Source: Qipengyuania seohaensis | GTDB taxonomy: Bacteria; Pseudomonadota; Alphaproteobacteria; Sphingomonadales; Sphingomonadaceae | Reading direction: 5' to 3' | Length of the DNA: 64,000 nucleotides | Assembly (NCBI RefSeq): GCF_002795865.1 | Contig: NZ_CP024920.1 | Coordinates: forward strand, 1,461,001 to 1,525,000 | Part shown: piece after piece, positions 1 through 8,489 of the stretch | Position numbering within the stretch: the stretch's first letter is position 1 | Layout: each line of letters opens with the position of its first letter | Notes under the pieces: model-generated | Seen by the model: only the letters and a program-made list of their open reading frames with translations | Databases searched by the model: none | What the model was told of the DNA's origin: nothing | Translations under genes and position numbers: made by a program

Positions 1-1
1 A

Positions 2-1690
2 GAATTGGCGCTTCGGTTCGCAGCTAATGCTGCCAATCCCGCCGCGCTATATTCTGCTGCACTGGCCGAATTGGGCGAAGGGGCCGATGAGGCAATAATC
101 GGGTGCTACGCGGCAATTTCACGCCTGCCCGATGGCACTGTGTACTTGGGACGCTCGCCTTGGAGCGCGCCGCCGCTTTATTATCACGCCACATCGGAAC
201 GTTGCGTGGCATCGCCCTTGCTGCGCGCGGTGTTCGCCGCAGACGCTCCGCGAGAACCCGACTACGAAAGGATTGTCGACGAGCTCGCCTATGATTGGCG
301 CTCGGGGGAGGAAGATGCTTGGTACCGGGGCATCCGGATGGTGCCGCTGGGCGCCGCCGTGCGTGTCGAGGGAAGTGAGCATCGCACCCGCCGCTGGTAT
401 TCGCCACCAACGCCCGCACTCGACATGCCCTACGACGAAGATGCGTCTGTCGAGCGAGCGCGGGAACTGCTCGACGAAGCAGCGAGAAAGGCGCTCGAGT
501 GGGCAGAAAGGCCCGCAATCACGCTTTCCGGAGGCCTGGATTCGCCCCTCGTCGCCACATCGCTTTTGGCAGAAATACCGCACGACAAAAGCCTGCCAGC
601 CATTACATTCGTGCCGGATGCACGCTGGAATGGACACGCCCCCGAAGGGACGATGGGCGACGAAAGCGCGCTGGTCCGCGAATTGGTCGAGACAAACCCG
701 CAAATCGATTGGCACCTTGCCGACAACGACATCGGCCCGCCCGATCGCCATGCCCGGGAAGTGTTCGCCGCATCCGAAGTTTTTGCTCCTGGATTGGCGA
801 ATGTCGGGATGTACCACGGGGTTTACCGCAAGGCGCGCGAGCTGGGATGTGACAGCCTCCTGACGTCAGACATGGGCAATCCGACAATCAGCGACGATGG
901 CCGCTATGCCTATTGCGAATATGCATCGCCCGGAAAATGGAAGCAGCTGATGCGCTTGCTGAAAAACCGCCCCGGCGACAGCCGTAGCCTGTGGCGCAAG
1001 TTCATCGCGCTCACCATCTTGCCGCGCCTCCCCCGATCTGTTCGGCGCGCGCTTCGATCCTTGGTCCATCCGCGCCGCGCGGACATGGTCGCCCTGCTCA
1101 CACCGCTGTCGAAGGCCGCGCGCGAGCAGCAAGCGGCCAGGGCCGGAGGGCGCGGCACAGGCTCGGCATGGAGCGACCTCACCTTCGACCGCAGCCGCAA
1201 GGACGCGGTGCAGCGTGAATTCCGCGATGCCGACGGCCTTGGCTTCGATGTCGACCTGGCTTTCGAGCAATTGTACGGCGTGCGCAAACGCGACGTTACA
1301 GCCTATCGCCCGCTGATCGAGTTCTGCCTCTCTCTCCCGGCTGAAGCTTTCGCATGGGACGGCGAGGAACGCAGACTGGCGCGCCTCATGGGCATCGGCA
1401 GGCTGACCGAAGCAATCCGCACCAATCGAAAACACGGGCTGCACAATGTCGACTGGCATGCGCGCATGACCGGCGAGCGGGAGGAGATGCGCCGCGTCCT
1501 CGATACAGCGCGCGGGCACCCGGTACTCGGTGAAATGCTGGACATCGACAGGCTGCTGGGCCTCATCGACGATTGGCCGGACCGCCCCGGCCATGATGTC
1601 GACGAAGATTGGCCCCGAATGCTCGCCTTGCCGCGCGCGATGTTGCTGGCGCGTTTTGTGGGGCATGTCGAGAATCGCAACGACCTGTGA
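2..1690 (+). CDS. Asparagine synthetase-like cyclase, probable lasso peptide macrolactam synthetase (5' end outside window)
   Basis: The reading frame is open to the left edge; the first start-like codon in the window is a TTG at 5, so the true start probably lies outside. The product has an N-terminal class II amidotransferase-like part (about residues 30-130 counted from position 5) and a C-terminal ATP-pyrophosphatase part whose PP-motif SGGLDSP is at about 175-181. The N-terminal nucleophilic Cys of true AsnB is not seen. Members of this family (McjC/LarC type) adenylate an Asp or Glu side chain of a precursor peptide and close a lasso macrolactam. The ABC exporter 46 nt downstream copies the C-D order of mcjABCD-like clusters. 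The precursor and protease genes would be upstream and are not visible, so a plain AsnB-like role cannot be excluded. Confidence 0.7.
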   Translation, partial: ELALRFAANAANPAALYSAALAELGEGADEAIIGCYAAISRLPDGTVYLGRSPWSAPPLYYHATSERCVASPLLRAVFAADAPREPDYERIVDELAYDWRSGEEDAWYRGIRMVPLGAAVRVEGSEHRTRRWYSPPTPALDMPYDEDASVERARELLDEAARKALEWAERPAITLSGGLDSPLVATSLLAEIPHDKSLPAITFVPDARWNGHAPEGTMGDESALVRELVETNPQIDWHLADNDIGPPDRHAREVFAASEVFAPGLANVGMYHGVYRKARELGCDSLLTSDMGNPTISDDGRYAYCEYASPGKWKQLMRLLKNRPGDSRSLWRKFIALTILPRLPRSVRRALRSLVHPRRADMVALLTPLSKAAREQQAARAGGRGTGSAWSDLTFDRSRKDAVQREFRDADGLGFDVDLAFEQLYGVRKRDVTAYRPLIEFCLSLPAEAFAWDGEERRLARLMGIGRLTEAIRTNRKHGLHNVDWHARMTGEREEMRRVLDTARGHPVLGEMLDIDRLLGLIDDWPDRPGHDVDEDWPRMLALPRAMLLARFVGHVENRNDL

Positions 1691-1691
1691 A

Positions 1692-1709
1692 CGAAGGTTT
1701 TGACCTTCG
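1692..1709. other. Hairpin between cyclase and exporter genes
   Basis: The arms CGAAGGT and ACCTTCG form a perfect 7-bp stem with loop TTTG two nucleotides after the cyclase stop codon. No T-run follows, so it is unlikely to be an intrinsic terminator. It could protect or process the mRNA between the two genes. Confidence 0.35.
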
Positions 1710-1736
1710 CTCCTGCAGGCGGATAGAGCTTCCAGG

Positions 1737-3404
1737 ATGACATTGCGTCAGGCCCTGGGCGAATTAGCGCAACCCGAGATGCACGGGGGCACCGTCAGGC
1801 TGCTGCTCGCATCGCTGGTCGCCGCCGCATCGGAAGGTGTCGGTTTCGTCTTGCTCGTCCCGCTCCTTTCTTCGCTCGAGCCGGAAGCTATGCAGGGTGC
1901 GATGCCGCCTTTCGCAGCTGGCCTCGAGCTTCCGGTCCTGCTGGCGTTTTTCGTTGTGCTGATCGCAGTACGCGCCGCAGCGGAAGTCTGGCGCGCGATC
2001 AGTGTGCAGGACCTTGCCCGCGCGCTGGTGGACGGTTTGCGCATGAAGGCGGTCCGCAGTCTCCTAGGCGCCCGCTGGCAGTGGCTCTCGGGCATGCGCG
2101 AAGGACAGGCCGAGGCTCTGCTGGCCACCGATATCGATCGCTGCGCCTATGCCGTCGAAATGCTCGCCCGTCTGACCAGGCTGGCGCTGGCGCTGATCGC
2201 CTTGATGGCAGCCGCGCTGGTGGTGTCGCTGCCGGCCGCGCTCGTTGCAATCGCAGGGGGCCTGCTGGCCTATCTCCTGTTCGCCCCCGTCCGCCGCAAG
2301 GCGCGCTTGCTCGGCGAGGACCTTTCGATCCGTCACGACGCTATCCATGCGCGCCTTTCGAGAACGACACGCGGATTTCGCGTCATCAAGAGTTTCGAAA
2401 AGGAGGCTCAAGAGGCCGCGCTGCTCGAAGAGGGTTTCAGTTCGCTGCGCACGACCGAGCGCGCCTACGTCCGCTCGAGCGCGCAGGCGCAGGCGGTCCT
2501 GCTAATTGCCGGTGCAGTTCTTGCTGCGATCGCAATCTGGGCAGCGGTCAGCCGACTTTCCATGCCGCTACCGACCGTACTTGCCCTGGCAGCGATTTTC
2601 GTGCGCGCCCTGCCCCTCGTCGGACAATTGCAGGCCAGCGCGCAAGGCTGGGCACACGCTGCGCCCGCGTTCGAGAATGCGAGACGATTGATCGAGGTGG
2701 CCGATGCCCATGCAGAACCGGCCGCTGAGACGACCGCCCCGCAGCTCAGAACGTCGCTGACTTTGCGCAATGTGGGCGTCAGTTTCGCTGGGAGAGAGGG
2801 GGCGCTGACCGGAATCGATGTGGAGATACCGGCCTACTCCCTCACTGCCGTTTGCGGGCCTTCGGGATCCGGCAAGAGTACCCTTGCCGATCTCTGTTCG
2901 GGCCTGACGGGACCGGACACGGGGACGATCGCGGTGGACGGGCAGCCACTTGACGAGCCCGCCCGTCGCAGCTGGCGCAGTCGCACGGCCTACGTCCAGC
3001 AAGAAACCGTCCTTTTGGGCCGGACAGTCAGGGAAAACCTCCTGTTCGCCGCACCCGAAGCCGAAGACGATCGGTTGTGGAGCGCGCTGGAAAGGACCAA
3101 TGCAAACTTCGTCGCACGGCTTCCGGGCGGGCTCGACTGCCCGGTCGGCGCACTGGGAAGAGAGCTTTCGGGCGGTGAAAGGCAAAGGATTGCGCTGGCG
3201 CGTGCCCTCCTTAGATCGCCCGATCTCATCATACTCGATGAAGCGACCAGTGCGCTCGACCCGGAGAGCGAGAACGCTATTGCCGAGGCACTGCGTGGGA
3301 TGACTGCCGACAGGACGGTTCTGGCCATCGCCCATCGCGGCATCTTGCCCGACCTGGCCGATAAGGTGGTCTGGCTGGATCGCGGCCGTATTGCCGTGCC
3401 TTAA
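1737..3404 (+). CDS. ABC exporter, fused permease and ATPase (lasso/peptide exporter type)
   Basis: A half-transporter of 555 aa: an N-terminal exporter-type membrane domain (hydrophobic segments within about residues 20-310) and a C-terminal nucleotide-binding domain with Walker A GPSGSGKST near 374, signature LSGGERQ near 478, Walker B LIILDEAT near 497 and an H-loop His in IAHR. Such proteins dimerise in the inner membrane and export peptides or lipids. It follows the cyclase gene by 46 nt in the same direction, so a shared transcript and a role in exporting and giving immunity to the modified peptide (McjD-like) is the best inference. Substrate is not shown by the sequence. Confidence 0.8.
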   Translation: MTLRQALGELAQPEMHGGTVRLLLASLVAAASEGVGFVLLVPLLSSLEPEAMQGAMPPFAAGLELPVLLAFFVVLIAVRAAAEVWRAISVQDLARALVDGLRMKAVRSLLGARWQWLSGMREGQAEALLATDIDRCAYAVEMLARLTRLALALIALMAAALVVSLPAALVAIAGGLLAYLLFAPVRRKARLLGEDLSIRHDAIHARLSRTTRGFRVIKSFEKEAQEAALLEEGFSSLRTTERAYVRSSAQAQAVLLIAGAVLAAIAIWAAVSRLSMPLPTVLALAAIFVRALPLVGQLQASAQGWAHAAPAFENARRLIEVADAHAEPAAETTAPQLRTSLTLRNVGVSFAGREGALTGIDVEIPAYSLTAVCGPSGSGKSTLADLCSGLTGPDTGTIAVDGQPLDEPARRSWRSRTAYVQQETVLLGRTVRENLLFAAPEAEDDRLWSALERTNANFVARLPGGLDCPVGALGRELSGGERQRIALARALLRSPDLIILDEATSALDPESENAIAEALRGMTADRTVLAIAHRGILPDLADKVVWLDRGRIAVP

Positions 3405-3525
3405 CGGCGTCACCTGCAGCAATTCAGGCGCAATTCAGAGCCAGATGGTAAACAAGCGCCATACTTTCGGTTGCTGCATAAGCGCAGCATCCTCGACTCA
3501 AATTCGCAACGACTGGGGCTCCTTC

Positions 3526-4020
3526 ATGACCTTCAAACCATTTGCCCTCGCAGGCTCAGCCGCGATCGCATTGGCTGCGATTGCTCCTGCTGCAGTGGCC
3601 CAAGGTGGCTATGGGCAGGAAATCCCGCACGATCCGGCCCGCTGCCAGAGCGGCAAGCCGGGCGTTTGGGTAAGCGTCACCGGCATCAAGGAAAGCAAGG
3701 GAACACTGCGCATCCAGTCATATCGCGCCACCGAGGCCGATTGGCTCGAAAAGGGTCGCTGGCTGACCCGCATGGAAGTCCCGGCAAAGGCCGGTACGAT
3801 GCGGTTCTGCATCCCCATCGCGGTGCCCGGGACCTATGGAATTGCCGTTCGCCACGACATCAACGGTAATGGCAAGACGGACATTTTCGCCGACGGCGGT
3901 GCGATGTCGAACAATCCCAGCCTCAATATCTTCAACCTCGGCAAGCCGAGCTACAAGAAAGTCGGCTTTACCGTCGGCCAGGGCGTTGAATCGATTGCGA
4001 TCAGGATGCGCTATCGTTGA
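3526..4020 (+). CDS. DUF2141 secreted protein
   Basis: The ATG at 3526 is chosen because it gives a clean Sec signal peptide (MTFKPFALAGSAAIALAAIA, cleavage near AVAQ); the frame is open further upstream without a signal. The mature part carries the DUF2141 pattern: a beta-rich domain with a glycine/aspartate turn, HDINGNGKTDI, and a C-terminal IAIRMRY strand. The family is periplasmic or extracellular and of unknown function. A second member lies at 7931-8386 and shares the HD-NGNGK/NSNGK turn and the terminal IRMRY. The last 10 nt overlap the convergent gene ending at 4011. Confidence 0.75.
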   Translation: MTFKPFALAGSAAIALAAIAPAAVAQGGYGQEIPHDPARCQSGKPGVWVSVTGIKESKGTLRIQSYRATEADWLEKGRWLTRMEVPAKAGTMRFCIPIAVPGTYGIAVRHDINGNGKTDIFADGGAMSNNPSLNIFNLGKPSYKKVGFTVGQGVESIAIRMRYR

Positions 4021-4907
4021 TCGCGTCGTGCCCGCCACAGCTCCCAAGCTGCGCCGGGCATGGCCAACAGAGGGTGTTTTTCGCGGAATGGCGTGACTTC
4101 AAGCGCGATGCCGGTGTGGCGTTCGAGCTTCCAGGCACCATAGCGAGCAGCGCCATCGAAGGTGGTTGTTGCCTTGGCGAGGCGGAGGATGTTGAGCGCT
4201 TTTCCGATCCGCTCGCGTGATCGCCACATTCGCAGGATCTCTCGACGCAATTGATCCTTCAACTCCGGCGCAAGCGTCTCACCCCTTCGCTCGAACCCAA
4301 TTCCTTGGGCGGACCAAGCCAAGGGCAGCAAGCCGTCGAAATGTGCCGCGTTCACCGACAGGATCGAATCCTCGCGGCCCGGCTTTTCGACGCGGAACTC
4401 CGCCCGATAGGTCGCCTGGAACAGCGCTCGCCAGAAGTCTTCAGCCTTTCCTTCTTTAGGCCCCAGCGCCGCCGCAAAGCGTGCAGCGGTTTCTGCCGCA
4501 GCCCCGGTCGCCTCCAGCACCTTGCCGCGCGCATCGTTATCCTGCGCGAAGACCAGCGCACTCGGCTGGACGAACCGCGTCCAGATAGTGGTGTCGCGGC
4601 TCTCGCCCGTCGCGGCTGAAGCGAACTGCCGAAGCGACATGGTCGCGATCTTGGCACGCAACGTTTCGCCTCCGTGCTGCCATTCACGGTAGCTTACGCG
4701 CGGCCATATGCGCTCAGCTTGCGGGCCGGGGAGCAGGACGTAAAAATCCAGCACTCCCTCAAGCGATCCCGTGCGCAGGTTCGACCCGTAGAAGAGCACC
4801 GCGCGCGCACCCGCCTCTTCGGCAAGCATGGCGGCGAATGCCGACACTTCAGCGCGCACCTCGGCTTCAAGCGAGGATTTGATGCGCTGTTTCAGCGTTT
4901 CGCTCAC
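4011..4907 (-). CDS. Putative nucleotidyltransferase resembling Tam41/Mmp37 phosphatidate cytidylyltransferase
   Basis: 298 aa from a GTG at 4907 whose first bases overlap the stop of the upstream lipid kinase (GTGA). About residues 34-58 read AVLFYGSNLRTGSLEGVLDF, a GS-x(n)-D layout like the nucleotide-binding strand of Tam41 proteins; a later IWTRFVQPSALVF stretch resembles their W-x-x-(L/F)-x-x-(G)R-x-x-KP region. Tam41 makes CDP-diacylglycerol from phosphatidate and CTP. Coupling to a DAG-kinase-like gene, which would supply phosphatidate, supports a lipid role. The match is by eye only; an unrelated nucleotidyltransferase is possible. Confidence 0.45.
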   Translation of the reverse strand: MSETLKQRIKSSLEAEVRAEVSAFAAMLAEEAGARAVLFYGSNLRTGSLEGVLDFYVLLPGPQAERIWPRVSYREWQHGGETLRAKIATMSLRQFASAATGESRDTTIWTRFVQPSALVFAQDNDARGKVLEATGAAAETAARFAAALGPKEGKAEDFWRALFQATYRAEFRVEKPGREDSILSVNAAHFDGLLPLAWSAQGIGFERRGETLAPELKDQLRREILRMWRSRERIGKALNILRLAKATTTFDGAARYGAWKLERHTGIALEVTPFREKHPLLAMPGAAWELWRARRDQR

Positions 4908-5926
4908 GCCGTCACGAAGGTCAGTTCTGGGCCCTGGCCGATATGGTATCGGCCTGCAGGAAAATGTTCGCCATCGAGAATGAACGGAGCATCCAGTTCG
5001 ATGGAAAATGCTTCTGCGCTGATCTGGTGCAAACCAGCCGACGCCAGCCAGTCAGGGTGCCAGCCCGAAAGGATTGCTGGAAGCGAAAGGAAAATCCGCC
5101 TCCTGGGCCGATCGAGCACTGCGAGGCGAATCGGCGCCTGTCCCTTGCCGAACAATTGGATACCCATCGGCATGCGCTCGAGCGTGGAGGCGAGAACGAT
5201 ATGCCTGCGGCCGGGCTCGCCGTGTCGCGAATGCGGCATTCCTTCTCCCGACGGCTGGTAGGCAAGCTGCATGGCAGTGCCCCGCCGCCAGCGATTGGCA
5301 TTGCTGCCGAAAAGGACCTGCAGCACGCCCCAGGCAGTGGTTGCCCCCACTGCGAGCGAATCGAAGAAGCCGATCTTATGGGCATCCTGCCCCGCCTCGA
5401 TGCCGAGCGTGAATGCGCCCGCGCCGAAGATGAAGCCGAGCATCGGAAGCTCGGCAGCGCCCTCGTCTGCAATAGTCAGCGCGCGTCGTTGCAATCGCCT
5501 TCCCGAACGGAACGCTTCGACTGCCGCCGCCAGGCTCCAGTCCGAGGGGGCGCCAAGGTCGACATTGAGCGCATTCGTCTTGCCGCGCGGCAGAACGGCC
5601 AGGGCCGGCCAGTCCTCCCCGAAAACGGCCTGCCCCATGGTGAGGACATCTCGAATGGTGCCGTCGCCGCCGTTGATGATGAGGAACTCGACACCCTCGT
5701 CGCGAAGCTGAGTCAGAGCGTCGGACAACTCGCCCTGGGTGCGCGGCTGGACGACGGTAATATCGACGCCGTCCACCCGTTCCGCTTGCCTGCCTTTGTT
5801 GCGGTGCGAACGGGGGTTGTGGATCATCGCGATGCGCGGGCTCGCGGCCACGAACGGCGGCTCGCTGCCGGGCAACTGCGTCCCTGCCTCGCGCGCTGTC
5901 CGTTGGTTGTGAATGGTGCGCTCCAT
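4904..5926 (-). CDS. Diacylglycerol kinase family lipid kinase
   Basis: The protein shows the DAGK/LCB5 catalytic layout: IAMIHNPRSHRNKGR at the N-terminal strand, the nucleotide loop NGGDGTIRDVLT, and a PRGKTNALN motif in place of the usual PxGTxND. The family phosphorylates diacylglycerol, ceramide or sphingoid bases with ATP. The frame is open to an ATG at 6007, only 7 nt from the tRNA gene; the ATG at 5926 is preferred because family members start shortly before the IHNPRS strand (an ATG at 5827 sits inside it). Substrate is open: phosphatidate or, given sphingolipid-making relatives, ceramide phosphate. Confidence 0.75.
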   Translation of the reverse strand: MERTIHNQRTAREAGTQLPGSEPPFVAASPRIAMIHNPRSHRNKGRQAERVDGVDITVVQPRTQGELSDALTQLRDEGVEFLIINGGDGTIRDVLTMGQAVFGEDWPALAVLPRGKTNALNVDLGAPSDWSLAAAVEAFRSGRRLQRRALTIADEGAAELPMLGFIFGAGAFTLGIEAGQDAHKIGFFDSLAVGATTAWGVLQVLFGSNANRWRRGTAMQLAYQPSGEGMPHSRHGEPGRRHIVLASTLERMPMGIQLFGKGQAPIRLAVLDRPRRRIFLSLPAILSGWHPDWLASAGLHQISAEAFSIELDAPFILDGEHFPAGRYHIGQGPELTFVTA

Positions 5927-6013
5927 CGCGGTTCGCCGTGAAATAGGAGTGCCCTCGATAGTGCAGCGCCGTCCAGCCTGCAATCCGAGGGTGGGAGAAA
6001 CGCCCATGGCAAG

Positions 6014-6090
<77 letters not shown>

Positions 6091-6217
6091 CTGGCCTTGC
6101 CGCCTGGGCGAAGCGGGCGCTTAGCAAGGCCGCTGGCGCCCTGCCAGAGAAATTTCGGCGAGCGAGTCGCGGCGCGTTAGCGATTTGGCAATTGCCCGCG
6201 CCTTACACATCCCCTCC

Positions 6218-6616
6218 ATGAACGCGCTACGCCACGAATTCGACCTGTCGAACGCGACCATCCTTCCGCCGCTGGATCGGCGTGCGCCCAATGCGCGCGA
6301 CCAGGCCAATCTCGCGGCTCAATGGGATGCGGTTCACGAAGCTGCCGCCGCCATTGGCGTGCTGGCCCAGCTGGGACGCCCCGAAGAAAGCGAATCCGTC
6401 ACCGGGCTGCCTGCACGCGCTGCCGCGAATGGCGGCTATGAGTACGAGATGGTGCTGCGCGGCGTCGACGATCTTGCTGCCGTCATGCAACCGGGCCTGA
6501 GGGCACTTCTGTCGCTGAGCGCCTCTGGTCAGGACACGACCAGCGCGGCGCTCACCCTGTGGCGGGAATTCCATGCCTCGCGCGATGCGATCATAGCGCT
6601 GGCACCTGAAAACTGA
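6218..6616 (+). CDS. Hypothetical protein, small, soluble
   Basis: 132 aa from the ATG at 6218 (MNALRHEFDLSNATILPPLD); an in-frame ATG 33 nt upstream is less likely because it falls close to the tRNA promoter region. No signal peptide, membrane segment or known motif is visible; the protein is mostly helical with alanine-rich stretches. It lies between tRNA-Arg and the SOS-controlled mmcB gene and ends before the SOS box, so it is probably not part of the mmcB transcript. Confidence 0.6.
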   Translation: MNALRHEFDLSNATILPPLDRRAPNARDQANLAAQWDAVHEAAAAIGVLAQLGRPEESESVTGLPARAAANGGYEYEMVLRGVDDLAAVMQPGLRALLSLSASGQDTTSAALTLWREFHASRDAIIALAPEN

Positions 6617-6629
6617 CCCCTACCAGCGC

Positions 6630-6652
6630 TTGACCGCGTTCCCATTCTGTTC
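6630..6652 (+). promoter_or_regulatory. LexA SOS box overlapping the mmcB promoter
   Basis: GTTC (6638-6641), seven bases, GTTC (6649-6652) matches exactly the alphaproteobacterial LexA site GTTC-N7-GTTC. It sits 13 nt before the mmcB ATG and just after a TTGACC -35-like element at 6630-6635, so LexA would block RNA polymerase. Confidence 0.8.
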
Positions 6653-6664
6653 CATTTCGTGGGC

Positions 6665-7168
6665 ATGAGTGATTCCCCCGTCATCGAACCTGCCGGACGA
6701 GTAACCGACGTAGAAACCGCAGTCGACGTGGCGCGCGGCATTGCCCGCCTGTTTGCGCGAAACGATGTCTGGCTGATCCCCGAAGTGCCGCTGCGCAACG
6801 GGCGCAGGGCCGATCTCATGGGACTCGACAACAAGGGCCGCATCGTCATCGTTGAGATTAAGGTGCAACGCGGCGACTTGCTCGGCGATGGCAAGTGGCC
6901 CGATTACCTCGATTATTGCGACCGGTTTTATTGGGGCCTGCCGCCCGCCCTCGACCGGTCCGTGCTGGAAGGCGAAGACTATCGCCCGGATTGCTGCGGC
7001 ATCATCGTGGCCGACGGTTATGACGGTGAAATTGTTCGGCCGGCCCCGCTCCATCCGCTCGCAGCCGCTCGTCGCAAAGTGGAAGTCGAGCGCCTGGCCC
7101 GGGCCGCAATGCGGCGCATGACCGTTGCCGGCGATCCACACTGCGCGCCCTGGGGCAACGCAGAGTAA
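6665..7168 (+). CDS. mmcB: MmcB family DNA repair protein
   Basis: 167 aa from ATG 6665 (an in-frame GTG lies 6 nt upstream). The core RRADLMGLDNKGRIVIVEIKVQRGD is a PD-(D/E)xK-like nuclease fold (D...E-x-K), followed by the YLDYCDRFYWGLP segment typical of MmcB/DUF1052. In Caulobacter MmcB is an SOS-induced factor protecting against interstrand crosslinks. The perfect LexA box just upstream independently supports this assignment. Confidence 0.88.
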   Translation: MSDSPVIEPAGRVTDVETAVDVARGIARLFARNDVWLIPEVPLRNGRRADLMGLDNKGRIVIVEIKVQRGDLLGDGKWPDYLDYCDRFYWGLPPALDRSVLEGEDYRPDCCGIIVADGYDGEIVRPAPLHPLAAARRKVEVERLARAAMRRMTVAGDPHCAPWGNAE

Positions 7169-7217
7169 GTTCGCGGCTTCTTTTTAACCTATCCTGGGGC
7201 ATAATGCGCGCGGGATC

Positions 7218-7934
7218 ATGTTGGACGCCATTCTCTTTTCGGCATTGGCCATGACGGCCATTATTGCCCTGCGGTACTTCGCGTCGAGCGGAGCCTTCGC
7301 GCTCGCCACGCGATTCAGGCGGCCGGGCTACCACGATCGTCTCGGCCCCCAGATCAGGCGCGAAATTTCCTGGTCGCTGGTTTCGGCGGCAATCTATGGC
7401 ATCCCGGCGGGAATAGTTGCCTGGGGCTGGCAGGAGCGCGGGTGGACGCAGATTTATACGCAGTGGGATGCGATGCCTCTGTGGTACCTGCCCATCGCAC
7501 CTCTGGCCTATCTCGCACTTCACGACACCTGGTTCTACTGGACGCACCGCTGGATGCATCGCCCTCGCCCGTTTCGCGTCATGCATGCGGTGCATCACGC
7601 CAGCCGCCCTCCCACCGCCTGGGCTGCGATGAGCTTCCATCCGTGGGAGGCGCTAACCGGCGCGGTGGTCATCCCCGCGCTGGTCTTCGTCATTCCGATC
7701 CATATCGCCATGCTGGGCCTGGTTCTGGCCGTGATGACGATCATGGGCGTGACCAATCACATGGGGTGGGAGATGTTTCCGCGCCGTCTCGTTCATTCGC
7801 GGTTGGGGGGCTGGTTGATAACCGCCAGTCACCATCAGCGTCATCATGAAGAGTATCGATGCAATTACGGCCTCTATTTCCGGTTCTGGGACCGGCTTTG
7901 CAAGACCGATCGCGGTCTGAGCGAGCGCGTATGA
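7218..7934 (+). CDS. Sterol desaturase / fatty acid hydroxylase family membrane protein
   Basis: 238 aa with four or so hydrophobic segments and the full set of di-iron histidine motifs: HDTWFYWTHRWMH, HAVHH and HHQRHHEEY. Enzymes of this superfamily hydroxylate or desaturate lipids or carotenoids in the membrane with O2. The absence of a nearby carotenoid cluster leaves the substrate open. The stop overlaps the ATG of the following DUF2141 gene (ATGA), so the two are translationally coupled. Confidence 0.85.
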   Translation: MLDAILFSALAMTAIIALRYFASSGAFALATRFRRPGYHDRLGPQIRREISWSLVSAAIYGIPAGIVAWGWQERGWTQIYTQWDAMPLWYLPIAPLAYLALHDTWFYWTHRWMHRPRPFRVMHAVHHASRPPTAWAAMSFHPWEALTGAVVIPALVFVIPIHIAMLGLVLAVMTIMGVTNHMGWEMFPRRLVHSRLGGWLITASHHQRHHEEYRCNYGLYFRFWDRLCKTDRGLSERV

Positions 7935-8386
7935 AAACCCGGCTCGTCCTGCTGCCGCTTTGCGCTTTGGCGCTGGCTGCGGGTGCGCCTCCGCCAGCGA
8001 AGGACGCTGGCGTGAGCATCACCGTCAAGGTCACCGACCTGCGTAACGCCAAGGGTCTCCTGCGCGCCTGCATGACCACGGTGCAGAGCGACTTTCCCGA
8101 TTGCAAGAAAACCGCCAGCATCCACGCCACCAGCGTCACCGCGCGAGAGGGTGGTGTGACCTTCACTTTCGATGGAGTGAAACCGGGACGTTACGCGATC
8201 GCCCTGCTCCACGACGAGAATTCGAACGGCAAGGCCGACCGCGTGCTGGGCATGATGCCCAAGGAAGGGTTCGGATTTTCGCGCGATGCACCGGTCCGTA
8301 TGGGCCCGCCCAAGTTCAGCGATGCGGCCTTCGACATGGGAACGAGCGATCGCGAACTGACCATCAGGATGCGCTACATGCTCTGA
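7931..8386 (+). CDS. DUF2141 secreted protein (second copy)
   Basis: The ATG at 7931 shares 4 nt with the stop of the hydroxylase gene and begins a signal peptide MKTRLVLLPLCALALAAGA. The mature domain has the DUF2141 features: KGLLRACM strand, two cysteines, HDENSNGKADRV turn, a GFGFSRDAP segment and a C-terminal TIRMRYML. It is closer to the canonical family than the paralogue at 3526-4020. Function is unknown; coupling with a lipid hydroxylase hints at an envelope role. Confidence 0.8.
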   Translation: MKTRLVLLPLCALALAAGAPPPAKDAGVSITVKVTDLRNAKGLLRACMTTVQSDFPDCKKTASIHATSVTAREGGVTFTFDGVKPGRYAIALLHDENSNGKADRVLGMMPKEGFGFSRDAPVRMGPPKFSDAAFDMGTSDRELTIRMRYML

Positions 8387-8408
8387 CGGCTCGCCGGCCT
8401 AACCGGCA

Positions 8409-8420
8409 TTAACCTTAACC
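8409..8420. promoter_or_regulatory. Tandem TTAACC motif (CtrA-like half-sites)
   Basis: Two head-to-tail copies of TTAACC lie 70-80 nt before the start of the acidic PAS protein. TTAACC resembles the CtrA half-site of alphaproteobacteria, but the usual TTAA-N7-TTAA spacing is absent, so CtrA control is only a suggestion. Confidence 0.3.
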
Positions 8421-8489
8421 CTATTTTTACTACACCTGCCTCATAGCCTGTCTCGAATACCGTAACTCGCATTCGGGGGCTTTTAAGCG

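Noticed and set aside
1692..1709. Hairpin after the cyclase as a terminator
   Set aside because: No T-run follows and the exporter starts 28 nt later, so read-through is expected.
3421..3438. Direct repeat AATTCAG-GCGC-AATTCAG after the ABC exporter
   Set aside because: Only two copies with no regulatory match; probably chance.
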